NCBI GenBank assembly: GCA_017617415.1
Contig: JAFZWH010000129.1
Span: forward strand, 1 to 44,431
Length of the DNA stretch: 44,431 nt
Reading direction: 5' to 3'
From: Victivallales bacterium
GTDB taxonomy: Bacteria; Verrucomicrobiota; Lentisphaeria; Oligosphaerales; Oligosphaeraceae
Below are positions 23,541 through 32,683 of the stretch, one piece after another. The notes beneath the pieces are model-generated. The model was not told the origin of the DNA and did no database searches. It saw only the letters and a list, made by a program, of their open reading frames with translations. Position 1 is the first letter of the stretch. Each line of letters starts with the position of its first letter. Position numbers and translations under genes: made by a program.

Positions 23541-24209
23541 ATGAAAACTTACTTGATTCATAAAACCAGCACTGTCCCCGCTTGGGATTTCGCTTGGAAG
23601 GGCCCAATCTGGTCACAGGCCCAGACCGCCACCGTGGACCAGCCCGCCGCGCCTCTAAAGGGCTCTGTCCCCATCACCCAAGCACGCCTGTTACATGATG
23701 ACGCGAACATTTACGGAATTTTCCGCGTCCTGGATCACTCTATCCTAGCCCGGCAGACACAATACAACTCTTGGACCTGTTTCGACTCCTGTGTGGAGTT
23801 TTTCTTTCGTCCGCGACCTGACAGTGGCTATTTTAATCTTGAGATGAGTGCATCGGGCGCCCATCTGCTCTACTATGTACGTGATTGGACTCCTGTCGGA
23901 GACTATTACGCCGACTTCACTGCCATCCCAGAGGCTGACGGACGGCTCTTCGAGAGTCGTTCCTCACTGACTGAACTTATCCCATGGGAACGGCATGGCG
24001 ACATCACTTGGTTCGTGCAATTCAAGGTTCCGCTGGCCATCGCCGAAAAGTACTGCGGACCAATTGGGGCACTCTCCAACCAACGCTGGACAGGGAATTT
24101 CTATAAATGTGGCGACCAGCTCTGTCCCCCGCACTGGCTTGCCTGGTCCCCCGTCTCAAGCCTCAATTTCCATCTCCCGGAATGCTTCGGAAATTTTATA
24201 TTTGAATAA
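23541..24209 (+). CDS. Carbohydrate-binding family 9-like (CBM9/DOMON-type) protein
   Basis: A 222-residue protein. WKGPIWSQAQTATVD, ARLLHDDANIYGIFRVLD, DSCVEFFFRPRPDSGYFNLEMSASG and TGNFYKCGDQLCPPHWLAWSP follow the usual order of strands in CBM9-like single-domain proteins, including the late Asn/Lys and the WLAWSP turn. No signal peptide and no second domain are visible. The start ATG is 1 base after the AraC stop, so the two are cotranslated. Family members occur beside glycan genes and are thought to bind sugars; the role here is unknown. Confidence 0.75.
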   Translation: MKTYLIHKTSTVPAWDFAWKGPIWSQAQTATVDQPAAPLKGSVPITQARLLHDDANIYGIFRVLDHSILARQTQYNSWTCFDSCVEFFFRPRPDSGYFNLEMSASGAHLLYYVRDWTPVGDYYADFTAIPEADGRLFESRSSLTELIPWERHGDITWFVQFKVPLAIAEKYCGPIGALSNQRWTGNFYKCGDQLCPPHWLAWSPVSSLNFHLPECFGNFIFE

Positions 24210-25049
24210 TAATATATCTATTTTAAAATAAACAAATTAATAATTTATAATACTCTTATAAATAATTTACTGCCTGGCGCCCAATTCGCACCATGAAGTA
24301 TAACGCCAGTCCTATGTCAACGCTTTTTTACACCAATCCTGTGTCCAAGTATCATATGCGAGAAAATGCATGTTATCTTTCCACCATGTGAAAGAATCTT
24401 CGTCACTGATAAGTATTGTTACCGTAATCCTCTTCACCCAAGGTGTTCGTAAATGAATTGATGGGAGTTGACAGCCTGCAGCGCCGCGCACCCGGCAAGA
24501 GCCAGTACAATATCGTGCAGAGCTGTGATACATCATATCTCTTTGAGAAGGTCGCGCCGGCCCAAAATGCATTCCGCATGATGGGAGGAAAATGGCTCGC
24601 CTTGCGGGACGGGACTGCGGAGATCAACTCCACCCTCGCCCGCAGTCTCGAACTTCTGGTCTGGAAGGCGGAGGTGTGCCGAGAGGCAATGCGAGCACGG
24701 CGCAACAACCGCCGTGCGTCGCCGCCATCAACTTCTCCGAATACTACCAGACCTTCGCCTTCACGAGATCGTGCAGCTCTGCAACTGGACCTGCTGGAGG
24801 CACACTGCCACCCTGTGCCATTATGGTTTCGCGCCAGGCGCAAATTAACCAAGACCCTGTTGTCTTCGTGCCAAAGCGCACCATCGTCAACAGCATCACT
24901 TACTCCGCGCTATGCTTCAATCTCGCCAAATGCGCCCCGATGAAGCCATCCATGCGTCCCACCTGGCGGAACTCCTCCACGCCATGATCCACCATGAGAA
25001 CATCGCCATTGCTAATTGCTAATTAGGACATAAACCGCCGAAGATGCGT
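24210..25049. other. Spacer without a recognisable gene; possible decayed coding DNA
   Basis: 24210-24270 is strongly AT-rich. From about 24443 to 24990 the base composition is like coding DNA and plus-strand frames stay open in turn (24443-24943, 24592-24987), but none resembles a known protein and no single frame looks conserved. This could be a frameshifted gene remnant. ATTGCTA occurs twice plus ATTA at 25008-25025, matching the heptamer at 35713-35726. Confidence 0.4.
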
Positions 25050-27836
25050 TTATTCCGTGCGGATTTCCACCATGCTCCCGCGAATGGCGCTCTTCTCCGC
25101 CTTGGTGACCACGACCTGCTTGTCCAGCCTCCGACGCAATTCCTCCACATGGGAGATGACGCCGATGAGACGATTCCCCTGGGTCAGGCTGTTGAGCGCC
25201 TTCAGCGCCTGCTGGAGCGCCTCCTCGTCCAGCGTCCCGAAGCCTTCGTCCACATACATGGTATCAAGGACAATTCCGCCCACCGTCTCCTGGATCTCTT
25301 CCGAGAAGCCCAGCGCCAGCGAGAGCGCCGCGATGAAGGTCTCGCCACCCGAAAGCGACTTGACGCTGCGCTGCTGTCCGCAGTAGTGGTCGATGACATT
25401 CAGGTCCAGTCCAACCTGGCCCTTCAAGCCATACTCCTCGTTTCGTTTGAGGTCGTATTTCCCGTCGGACATCTGCATCAGGTGCGAGTTCGCTCGCTGG
25501 ATGATGCTGTCGAATAGCGTCATCTGGTAGTAGGTCTCCAGCTGGATACGAGGCTTGCCACTCAACTTGCCGCAGACCGTGTCGGCAAGTGCCCCAAGCC
25601 AGCTTCCGCGTGAAAGCACATCAGCACTCTCCTGGAGTTTTTTGATGACTTCGGTCTGGTGACTGGTGTTGGTATCCAACATGGAATGAATCGTCTGACG
25701 CGCTTCGGTCAGTTCTTTTCTTCTCTGCTGAAGACCTTCGAGTTTCGCCTTCTCAGCAGAGATGTCGATCTCCTGCGCATCCTTGAGCAACTTCTCGGAG
25801 GTCTCGCACTGTCCCTGCAATGACTTGATCTCGCCGTCGCATTCCTTCAGCTTCTCGTCGGCAGACTGGATTTCCTTCTGCCATCCCTCCACCTGCGTCA
25901 ACATGCCATCTTGCGCCTTCCGTGCCTCCGCCTTTCCGGAGAACTCGAGGCTCTTCGCCAATTCATCGCGCTGACTCTCAAGGGCCGAAAGCGTTGCTTC
26001 GTTGGTTGCAATTGCTTTGTTGGCTTCGCCCAACTCCGCCGCCGCCGTTTCCGCCTGAGCCTTTCGCACTGGCAAATCGGTCTGCAACTTCTTCCAGCGC
26101 TTCTGCTTGTTCTCCTCGGTCCCAAGTTCCGTCTGCTTCGCCTGAACCTCGCCGGCGTTGCTCTCCAACGCGACTTTCAGGCGCTCCGGCAGACGCTCCA
26201 GGTCCATGACGCCCAGCCGCTCCTCCGCATGCGCCGACAGCGTTTTCCGCGCCTCCTCGAAACGACCATTGCATTGACCGGCCTCGACACTCTTCGCATT
26301 GGCCACTTCCTGCGCCGCCTGAGCCGCACTCTCCGCTTTCTTGACCGCAGTTTCCGTCGGCGCCTCCGCAGATTTCGCCGCCTTGTGCGGATGCGACGTG
26401 GAACCGCAGACCGGACATGGCTCTCCCTCGACCAGCGTCTCGGCCATCAGCCCTGCTTGTTCGTTGTTGAAGGCATCGCGGAGATCCCGTGCGAGTTGTT
26501 GCGCCTTTTTCGCCTTATCGGACTCTGACCGATAAGCCGCCTGGGCATCATCCACCTGCTTCTTGAGGTCCTTGTATCCCGTCCATTCCTTCTCCAGGGT
26601 CGTCAACTCGGCGCGGCGACCTTCCAGGTCCTTCAACTCGCCTTTCAGACGCTCGATGCCAGCGGAGACATCTACCAAGGACTGGAATTCTGCCTCAAGC
26701 CGCTGGTTCTCTGCCTGAAGCGCCTTCAGTCCTGCCTCGCTTTTCGCATATGACTTTCGATCTTTATCCAACTGAAGCTTGCCGTTTCTGGCTTGCTGCT
26801 TGAGAGCTTCCAGCGTATCATAGGAAGCCAGCGTCTGACCAATCTGTCCAATCCGCTGCTGATTGGCTGCAATCCGGGCGTCGTTGGTCTTCTTGACCTC
26901 CTCCGCCTTCGCCTTGAGTTCAGCCCGTTTCGGCCCCAGGTCCTGGAGCTTTTCCGTCGCCTCCTGAATGGCCTTCCGCGCCTTCTCCTGTTCCTCTGCC
27001 GTGCCGACAAGCTTCTCCAGCTGACCAATTTCTTTATCCTTCTCGGCAATCTGTTGCTCCCAGTCGGCATACTGCCCGCGCTCCTCGGCAATGATGTCCT
27101 CCAGCAAACGCGTGAGTTCCTCCGGCGGCGGCAATGTGGCTTGCGCCTTCACCAGCCGTGGATAGCATGGACTCGTTTCCTCGCAACGCACGCCGGAGAC
27201 ATACTGGGCAATCGATGCCTCGTTCTTCTTGTACTGCGCGTCGTTTTCCTTGTAGGCCTCCGAGACGCGATTCTGGAACTGCTCGAAACGCCCCGTCTTG
27301 AAAATTTCGCGGAAAATCTCCAGGCGCTTCGACGTATCCGCCAGCAGCAGCTCCTGGAACTTCCCCTGCGCCAGCATCGCAATCTGCATGAACTGATCGC
27401 GGTCCACGCCAAGAATCTCGTGGATCTTCGGTGCCACCTCGCGGTCTTTGCTCAGCTCCTTGCCATCCGGCAACCGAAGGCTGACGCTGGATGACTCGTC
27501 AACAGATGTATTCCCCTTGACCACACGCTTGGCGCGGCGCTCCTGCTTGGGACGACGCGTAATGGAATAGGTCTGCCCCCGGTGGACGAACTCCAGCGAG
27601 ACCTCCGTCGGGGTGTCTTCGTCCGCATAGAGAGAACGGAACATGCCCACTTCCCGCACGTCGCCGCTGGGTTCGCCGAAGAGCGCGTAGGTGATGGCGT
27701 CAAAGAGCGTGGTCTTTCCCGCGCCGGTGTCACCGGTGATCAGGTAGATGCCCTTGTCGCCCAGCTTGTCCAGATCCAGTTCCTGTTTGCCGGCAAATGG
27801 TCCGAATGCGGAAATCGTGAGTTTAATCGGTCGCAT
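25050..27836 (-). CDS. sbcC: SbcC exonuclease subunit
   Basis: A 928-residue SMC-like ATPase, the partner of SbcD in the Mre11-Rad50-type complex that opens and trims DNA hairpins and blocked ends. The Walker A GDTGAGKTT is at residues 35-43 and AMLAQGKFQELL is the Q-loop region. Long coiled coils (about 200-470 and 500-790) flank the zinc hook CPVC at 474-477. The ABC signature SLSGGE is near 827 and the Walker B segment LDTMYVDEGFGTLDEE follows. The start overlaps the sbcD stop (TAATG), with AGGAGAA upstream. An in-frame extension upstream lies inside sbcD and is not used. Confidence 0.95.
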   Translation of the reverse strand: MRPIKLTISAFGPFAGKQELDLDKLGDKGIYLITGDTGAGKTTLFDAITYALFGEPSGDVREVGMFRSLYADEDTPTEVSLEFVHRGQTYSITRRPKQERRAKRVVKGNTSVDESSSVSLRLPDGKELSKDREVAPKIHEILGVDRDQFMQIAMLAQGKFQELLLADTSKRLEIFREIFKTGRFEQFQNRVSEAYKENDAQYKKNEASIAQYVSGVRCEETSPCYPRLVKAQATLPPPEELTRLLEDIIAEERGQYADWEQQIAEKDKEIGQLEKLVGTAEEQEKARKAIQEATEKLQDLGPKRAELKAKAEEVKKTNDARIAANQQRIGQIGQTLASYDTLEALKQQARNGKLQLDKDRKSYAKSEAGLKALQAENQRLEAEFQSLVDVSAGIERLKGELKDLEGRRAELTTLEKEWTGYKDLKKQVDDAQAAYRSESDKAKKAQQLARDLRDAFNNEQAGLMAETLVEGEPCPVCGSTSHPHKAAKSAEAPTETAVKKAESAAQAAQEVANAKSVEAGQCNGRFEEARKTLSAHAEERLGVMDLERLPERLKVALESNAGEVQAKQTELGTEENKQKRWKKLQTDLPVRKAQAETAAAELGEANKAIATNEATLSALESQRDELAKSLEFSGKAEARKAQDGMLTQVEGWQKEIQSADEKLKECDGEIKSLQGQCETSEKLLKDAQEIDISAEKAKLEGLQQRRKELTEARQTIHSMLDTNTSHQTEVIKKLQESADVLSRGSWLGALADTVCGKLSGKPRIQLETYYQMTLFDSIIQRANSHLMQMSDGKYDLKRNEEYGLKGQVGLDLNVIDHYCGQQRSVKSLSGGETFIAALSLALGFSEEIQETVGGIVLDTMYVDEGFGTLDEEALQQALKALNSLTQGNRLIGVISHVEELRRRLDKQVVVTKAEKSAIRGSMVEIRTE

Positions 27837-28987
27837 TAATGATTCTCCTCCTGAAGCTTCTTGAATATTTCCTCGGCAAATGACTGCTGTTCTGCGGAGA
27901 GTTCCTGGTCGTTCTGCCACTGGTAGAGTTCCGCCAGAATCTCCATGTCACTTTTCTGCTTGACCGGCGGTGGCGGGTCACCGCCAGTGCCCGTGCCTTT
28001 GCCACCGCCTCTCTCGTATTCCAACGAGAGAATATTCGGGTAGATGGCGCGGAGGCGGCCCATCGCGTCCATCACGTCATTCTTGTCGGTCAGCACCACG
28101 TGGATGTAGTCGTCCGTCGCCGTTCCCTCGTAATTCTTGAGGAGTGACACATCATCGTATGTCCCCTTGACCTCGCGCAGGTCGTGCAACGGCGTCAACG
28201 GGATGCTCCGGCACGCCACCGGCTCCCCCTTGGCGCCCAGTTCCACCACCAGGATGCCCTTCTGGTCATCCTTCTCCGAGACGGAGTACTTCAGCGGCCC
28301 CCCGCAATAGCGGATGTTCTCGGCCCCGGGCACCGCCTGGGGGCGATGCAGATGCCCCAGCGCCACATAGTCGAAGCCGTCGAACGCCGCGGCGTCCACA
28401 TTGTCAAGTCCGCCCACGCTCACGTCCTCTGAATCGGCACGTGCCGCACCCGTCACGAACTGATGCGCCACCAGCACATTCCGGCGAGACGCGTCCAGCT
28501 TGCAGTGCGCCAGCGCCTCCCGCACCGCGTCCGTGTAGCTCTCGACCTTCGCCTCCGGATAGGCGTTCCGCACATCCGAGGGCTTGACGAACGGCAGCAA
28601 ATAGAAGGCGACCTCGCCATATTCGTCCGTCAGCACCATGGGCTTGACCTCGCCTTTGAAGACCGGCGAAAGATGCACCCCGCTCTTTTCAATCAGGCGG
28701 TTGCCAAACGCAAGGCGCTCTGCCGAATCGTGGTTGCCGTAGATGACGAACACCTGCGGAGAACACTTCAGCGCGGCCAGCCGGCTGAGAAACTCGTCCA
28801 GCACGGCAACCGCCTCCGCGCTCGGGGTCGCCTTGTCATAGACGTCACCCGCGATGACGACCGCCTGCGGGGCCTCTTGCTCCACCGCAGAGAGGATGCG
28901 CTCCAGGATATACTGCTGATCACCCAACAGCGAATAGCCGTTGAGACGCTTGCCCAGATGCAAGTCCGAAAGGTGAAAAAGCTTCAT
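27836..28987 (-). CDS. sbcD: SbcD exonuclease subunit
   Basis: A 383-residue calcineurin-like phosphoesterase, the nuclease subunit of SbcCD. The metal-binding motifs are in order: LSDLHLGK (about 5-12), AGDVYDKA, IYGNHDSAERL, LVAHQF and ALGHLHRPQ. The C-terminal cap region includes a Gly/Pro-rich linker (GTGTGGDPPPP) and a helix that would bind the SbcC coiled-coil base. The start at 28987 is set by the first phosphoesterase strand KLFHLSD and an AGGAG 12 bases upstream. It overlaps sbcC by 1 base. Confidence 0.95.
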   Translation of the reverse strand: MKLFHLSDLHLGKRLNGYSLLGDQQYILERILSAVEQEAPQAVVIAGDVYDKATPSAEAVAVLDEFLSRLAALKCSPQVFVIYGNHDSAERLAFGNRLIEKSGVHLSPVFKGEVKPMVLTDEYGEVAFYLLPFVKPSDVRNAYPEAKVESYTDAVREALAHCKLDASRRNVLVAHQFVTGAARADSEDVSVGGLDNVDAAAFDGFDYVALGHLHRPQAVPGAENIRYCGGPLKYSVSEKDDQKGILVVELGAKGEPVACRSIPLTPLHDLREVKGTYDDVSLLKNYEGTATDDYIHVVLTDKNDVMDAMGRLRAIYPNILSLEYERGGGKGTGTGGDPPPPVKQKSDMEILAELYQWQNDQELSAEQQSFAEEIFKKLQEENH

Positions 28988-29215
28988 GGTTTGAATGGTT
29001 CTCCTCTTTAATTTGAATGAAACGAGAGTGTATGACAATCAATATACACGCGATTCACCATAAAAATGACTCTCGTCCGTCGTATGACGCCTGTAGTTCC
29101 GCAAAAGGGTGCGAAAGCCAAATTTTGCAAACAGCTCGATAGAGTTCTCGTGGAGCGGTGATGGACTTGACATCCGGGAACTGCGCATGGGCGGCTCTGA
29201 CGGCCTCACCCGCGC

Positions 29216-30055
29216 TTACGCCAACGGAAGGAGGACGGGGTGTTCGTCCTGCCAGCCGGCATTGGGGCTATGGAGGATATAATGTTCATGACCGTCGAAG
29301 TCCCGGAACCACATCCCATGACCGCCGTCCTGAGTATAGATTGGCGTGGACTCGTGTCGCCAAGGCCCCAACAGACGACCGCTTTCCGAGACCATCGCGC
29401 CCATGGTGTAGATTTTGTGGTTCATAGAACTCCAGAGCATCCGCAGTTGCGAGCCGTTCCGATAGAGGAAAGGACCGTCGGTCACCCATCCTCTGATGGT
29501 CGGGTCCACATACTCCGTGGTCCAGGGGGCGGTACTGGCGTGCATCAATTCGATGGGTTCTCCGGCGGCACATGAGAGGTCATCGGTCAGCGGCATGGCG
29601 CAGATGGTTCCGTCTCCGATTTGCACCCACTCGTGACAGAAGACCAGCCAAGGATGTCCCTCTTCCACCCAAAGTGTGCCATCCAGACAGGTCCATTTTC
29701 GTGGAGTCAGCGGTCCCTCTGAAAGCTGGATGTAAGGTCCGGCAGGCGAATCCGTGGCGGACTGGAAGACCTGGGTGCCCCGAAAATCCGGTTCGCGCGT
29801 TCCACAAGTGCCAAAGAGGTAGTATTTCCCCTGATATTCGTGGCACTCTGGTGCCCAGAAGAAGTCCGGCCCCCAAAAATCCTTCGGCGGGAGAAATGCG
29901 GGAAAGGGACCATCCCAGTCCTCTATATTATATCCTATATAATAATAGAACCCCGGCTCGACGCCATGCCAGACGCTGCCGAAGAGGTAATACCGCCCTT
30001 CGGCCTGACAAGGCACCACGAAAGGGTCGCGCATCCGGATGGCGGAGAGTTTCAT
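29216..30055 (-). CDS. GH43-like glycoside hydrolase
   Basis: A 279-residue protein read as a five-bladed beta-propeller of the GH43 type. RMRDPFVVP near the N-terminus gives the candidate base D9; WAPECHEYQGKYYLFG, TLWVEEGHPWLVFCHEWVQIGDG and DGPFLYRNGSQLRMLWSS supply the repeated blade patterns and acidic residues. GH43 enzymes are mostly arabinosidases and xylosidases. No signal peptide is visible. The ATG overlaps the hydF stop codon (ATGA), so it is cotranslated with hydF, an unusual partner. The specificity is unknown. Confidence 0.8.
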   Translation of the reverse strand: MKLSAIRMRDPFVVPCQAEGRYYLFGSVWHGVEPGFYYYIGYNIEDWDGPFPAFLPPKDFWGPDFFWAPECHEYQGKYYLFGTCGTREPDFRGTQVFQSATDSPAGPYIQLSEGPLTPRKWTCLDGTLWVEEGHPWLVFCHEWVQIGDGTICAMPLTDDLSCAAGEPIELMHASTAPWTTEYVDPTIRGWVTDGPFLYRNGSQLRMLWSSMNHKIYTMGAMVSESGRLLGPWRHESTPIYTQDGGHGMWFRDFDGHEHYILHSPNAGWQDEHPVLLPLA

Positions 30056-31260
30056 GGCGCAGACACGAGTTTTTGCAGCTCCGGGAACAGTGAAAGGCTC
30101 CGATGCAGAATGCCTTTCATGTAGGCGATGACAATCCCGTAGTTGAGGAATGGCACCCCCTGGTCCAAAGCGCATTTCATCCGACAGGTCACCTCGCGTT
30201 CGTTCAGCATGCAGCCGCCGCAATGGATGACCACCCGGTAGGGCGAGAGATCTTCCGGAAAGCCAAGCCCGGACGCAGTCTCGATCTGCAAATCGCAGCC
30301 CGTGTGCGCCTTCAGCCAGCGCGGAATCTTCACCGTGCCGATGTCGTTGCACTGACGATGATGCGTACAGCCCTCGGCAATCAGCACCCGGTCGCCGTCA
30401 TGCAGGGAATTCAGCGCCGCCACGCCGCGTACGGCCGTCTCCAGGAAGCCCTTGTAGCGCGCCATCAGAATGGAGAACGAGGTCAGCGGGATATCCTGAG
30501 GCGTAGCTTTTGCGGCATCGGCGAAGGCCTGGCTGTCCGTCACCACCATCGCGGGCTTGCGACCAAGCGCCTTCAGCGTCTCGGCCAGTTCGGTCTCGCG
30601 GGTGGTCACGCCAATTGCTCCGGCCTCCAGCAAGTCGCGGAGCGCCTGCTGCTGTGGGAGGATGAGTCGGCCCTTGGGGGCAGACTCGTCTATGGGAATC
30701 ACCAGTACCACCAGGTCCAGCGGCTTCACGAGGTCCGCCAGAAGCCGTCGATCTGCACTCGCCGGACGCAACCGCGCCAGGCGTTCGCGAAGCTCCAGGA
30801 TGCCTTCCCCCGTTAGTGCGCTCACTGCGACTGCGGGGACCTCCGAAGGCAACGGCTTGGCCGCGGCCAAGTCGCATTTGTTCCAGGCGACCAGATACGG
30901 AACCCCTTGCTGAACAAAGCGCTTGATGAGGTCTTGCTCGCAACCGCCCAAGCCCGCCGTGGCATCTACCACCAACACCGCCAAGTCGGCACGGCTGAGA
31001 ACTTGGCGTGTGCGCCGCACGCGCAGTTCGCCCAGGGCGCCCTCGTCATCATAGCCGGGGGTATCCAAAATGACCACGGGGCCCAGCGGCAACAGCTCCA
31101 TCGACTTGGACACGGGGTCCGTGGTAGTGCCCAAAGTGTCGGAAACCACCGACATCTCCTGACCCGTCACGGCATTGACTACGCTGGACTTGCCGGCATT
31201 CCGACGCCCGAAAAAACCGATGTGGACGCGATTGGCAGATGGGGTTTCGTTGAAAGACAT
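30052..31260 (-). CDS. hydF: [FeFe] hydrogenase maturation GTPase HydF
   Basis: A 402-residue protein. The GTPase domain has the P-loop GRRNAGKSS (18-26), TLGTTTDPVS, DTPGYDDEG and NKCDL. The C-terminal domain has the HydF cluster ligands in EGCTHHRQCNDIG and HCGGCML, which hold a [4Fe-4S] cluster and the 2Fe precursor made by HydE and HydG. It predicts an [FeFe] hydrogenase and hydrogen-producing fermentation. HydE, HydG and the hydrogenase are not in this window, so hydF stands apart from its partners. The ATG at 31260 is preferred; a TTG 18 bases upstream is also open. Its stop overlaps the GH43-like gene. Confidence 0.95.
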   Translation of the reverse strand: MSFNETPSANRVHIGFFGRRNAGKSSVVNAVTGQEMSVVSDTLGTTTDPVSKSMELLPLGPVVILDTPGYDDEGALGELRVRRTRQVLSRADLAVLVVDATAGLGGCEQDLIKRFVQQGVPYLVAWNKCDLAAAKPLPSEVPAVAVSALTGEGILELRERLARLRPASADRRLLADLVKPLDLVVLVIPIDESAPKGRLILPQQQALRDLLEAGAIGVTTRETELAETLKALGRKPAMVVTDSQAFADAAKATPQDIPLTSFSILMARYKGFLETAVRGVAALNSLHDGDRVLIAEGCTHHRQCNDIGTVKIPRWLKAHTGCDLQIETASGLGFPEDLSPYRVVIHCGGCMLNEREVTCRMKCALDQGVPFLNYGIVIAYMKGILHRSLSLFPELQKLVSAP

Positions 31261-31483
31261 ATTGACAAAACTGGACAATTTTGCGGCATGACTCGTTTGA
31301 TTAATATATATTGTATAGGAAAATCTTCCAAAAATCCCCCTTTTCTTTTCTGAATGAATGGCAAAAATGAATCCAGGTATTAAACTTATAGTGTTGCAGT
31401 TTTGAAATACTGTGAAAGCGTCATTTGGACGACATCAGTTTTTGCCGCATTAGCATCATTCACCCTTAACCCAAGGAGTCCCT

Positions 31484-31945
31484 ATGGCTCAAAGTAATAA
31501 TTCCAAACTCATCCTTGCCATCGTCCTGCTGGTCATTGCCGGTGGCATTTTCGCCTACCGTTTCAGCACTCGTGAGAAGCTTGAGTCCACCAGCCCCACC
31601 TCCGAATTCCAGGTTCAGGCCACCCAAGCGCTCGAAGAGGCGTTCGGCGCGATCGGCAGCAAGGGTTGGAAAGACGCCAATGCTTGGGTGGATGCTCGCA
31701 CCGCCCAGATGAACGCCAAGAATGCCGAGGCGATTTTCGGTGCTTCTCCCTCCATGTCGGACATCAAGGTTTTGGACTGCGGCACCGATGATGAAAACCG
31801 AGCCATCACCGTCATGACCCTCAAGGTCGGCTCCAACGAGAAGTGCATCTCCGTCTCCCTGATCAAGAACAAGCACGGCAAATACGTCTTCGAAAGCATT
31901 ACCCAGTCGGGAATTGACGTGAAGGACTTCAGGACCTACTACTAA
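31484..31945 (+). CDS. Small membrane-anchored protein, paralogue 1
   Basis: A 153-residue protein of unknown family. Residues about 9-25 (LILAIVLLVIAGGIFAY) form one membrane helix with a short N-terminus, followed by a soluble domain outside or inside the membrane. It shares its layout with the next gene: FSTREK-type linker, ALEEAFGAIGSKGWKDA, IFGASPSMSDIKVLDCGT and a C-terminal beta-rich part ending VKDFRTYY. The two are clear tandem duplicates. AAGGAG lies 6 bases before the ATG. A hairpin at 31971-32000 follows its stop, so it is probably its own unit. No function can be assigned. Confidence 0.8.
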   Translation: MAQSNNSKLILAIVLLVIAGGIFAYRFSTREKLESTSPTSEFQVQATQALEEAFGAIGSKGWKDANAWVDARTAQMNAKNAEAIFGASPSMSDIKVLDCGTDDENRAITVMTLKVGSNEKCISVSLIKNKHGKYVFESITQSGIDVKDFRTYY

Positions 31946-31970
31946 GTCCCAGATGGCATGAAACAGTCTC

Positions 31971-32003
31971 GCCCGACGGATGCCAAAGCCTCCGGCGGGC
32001 GTT
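31971..32003 (+). terminator. Hairpin after small membrane protein 1
   Basis: GCCCGACGGA (31971-31980) and TCCGGCGGGC (31991-32000) pair with one mismatch and are followed by GTTTG. It lies 26 bases after the stop codon. The short T-run makes it a modest terminator. Confidence 0.55.
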
Positions 32004-32139
32004 TGCATATTCACACTCCATTGCAAATATCATCGATTTGCATGGAAAGATGCAATAGTGGCATCACAATTAACCAATTACTGAGTCTTTAAACCTTTCG
32101 TTTTCTTCCTCAACATCATTCCCAATCGGAGTTTTCACC

Positions 32140-32592
32140 ATGGATCAATCCAAAAAAGCCCTCGTCGCAGTCGCTCTGCTCGTCATCGCCGCCGGTCTCT
32201 TCGCATGGCACTTCAAATCCAGTAGCCCCCGCCAGACCGAGGAACCGCAAGAACTCATGCTGAATACCATGCAGGCCAAGGCCCTTGAAAGCATCTTCAG
32301 CAAGGTCGGAAGCAAGAAATGGTCCGACCCCAGCCTGTGGAGCAGCCCGAAAGCCGCCAGCACCTACGGCGCCGCCGCAGAACGTCTTTTCACCGCCACC
32401 CCGTCCATGGATAAAGTCAAGATTCTGGACTACGGCACGAACAAGCAGAATGAGGATGCGCCTTTCGTCGTCCTCACGACGTCCACCACCGACGTGTGCA
32501 TCCAAGTAGATTTCAAGCCGAGCAAGTCTGATCAATTGCTCATGGACAACATCTTCGAGAGCCAAATCAAGGCCAAGGACTACAAGAAATAG
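32140..32592 (+). CDS. Small membrane-anchored protein, paralogue 2
   Basis: A 150-residue protein, the tandem paralogue of the gene at 31484. Its membrane helix is ALVAVALLVIAAGLFAW (about 7-23), followed by a polar linker and KALESIFSKVGSKKWSDPSLWSS, then LFTATPSMDKVKILDYGTNKQNEDAPFVVLT, matching the first copy at the same positions. The C-terminus QIKAKDYKK corresponds to VKDFRTYY. CGGAG precedes the ATG. A perfect 12-bp terminator stem follows. Function unknown; conserved spacing of SPSM/TPSM and KVLD/KILD suggests a shared fold. Confidence 0.8.
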   Translation: MDQSKKALVAVALLVIAAGLFAWHFKSSSPRQTEEPQELMLNTMQAKALESIFSKVGSKKWSDPSLWSSPKAASTYGAAAERLFTATPSMDKVKILDYGTNKQNEDAPFVVLTTSTTDVCIQVDFKPSKSDQLLMDNIFESQIKAKDYKK

Positions 32593-32616
32593 TAGTTTAA
32601 TCGAAGCCTTCCGCGA

Positions 32617-32650
32617 CGCCCGCCGCATTTTCAATATGCGGCGGGCGTTT
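32617..32650 (+). terminator. Intrinsic terminator after small membrane protein 2
   Basis: CGCCCGCCGCAT (32617-32628) and ATGCGGCGGGCG (32636-32647) form a perfect 12-bp stem with a 7-base loop, followed by TTTAATC. It lies 24 bases after the stop codon. Confidence 0.8.
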
Positions 32651-32683
32651 AATCATAAATAACATGTTAATAACAAACAACTT

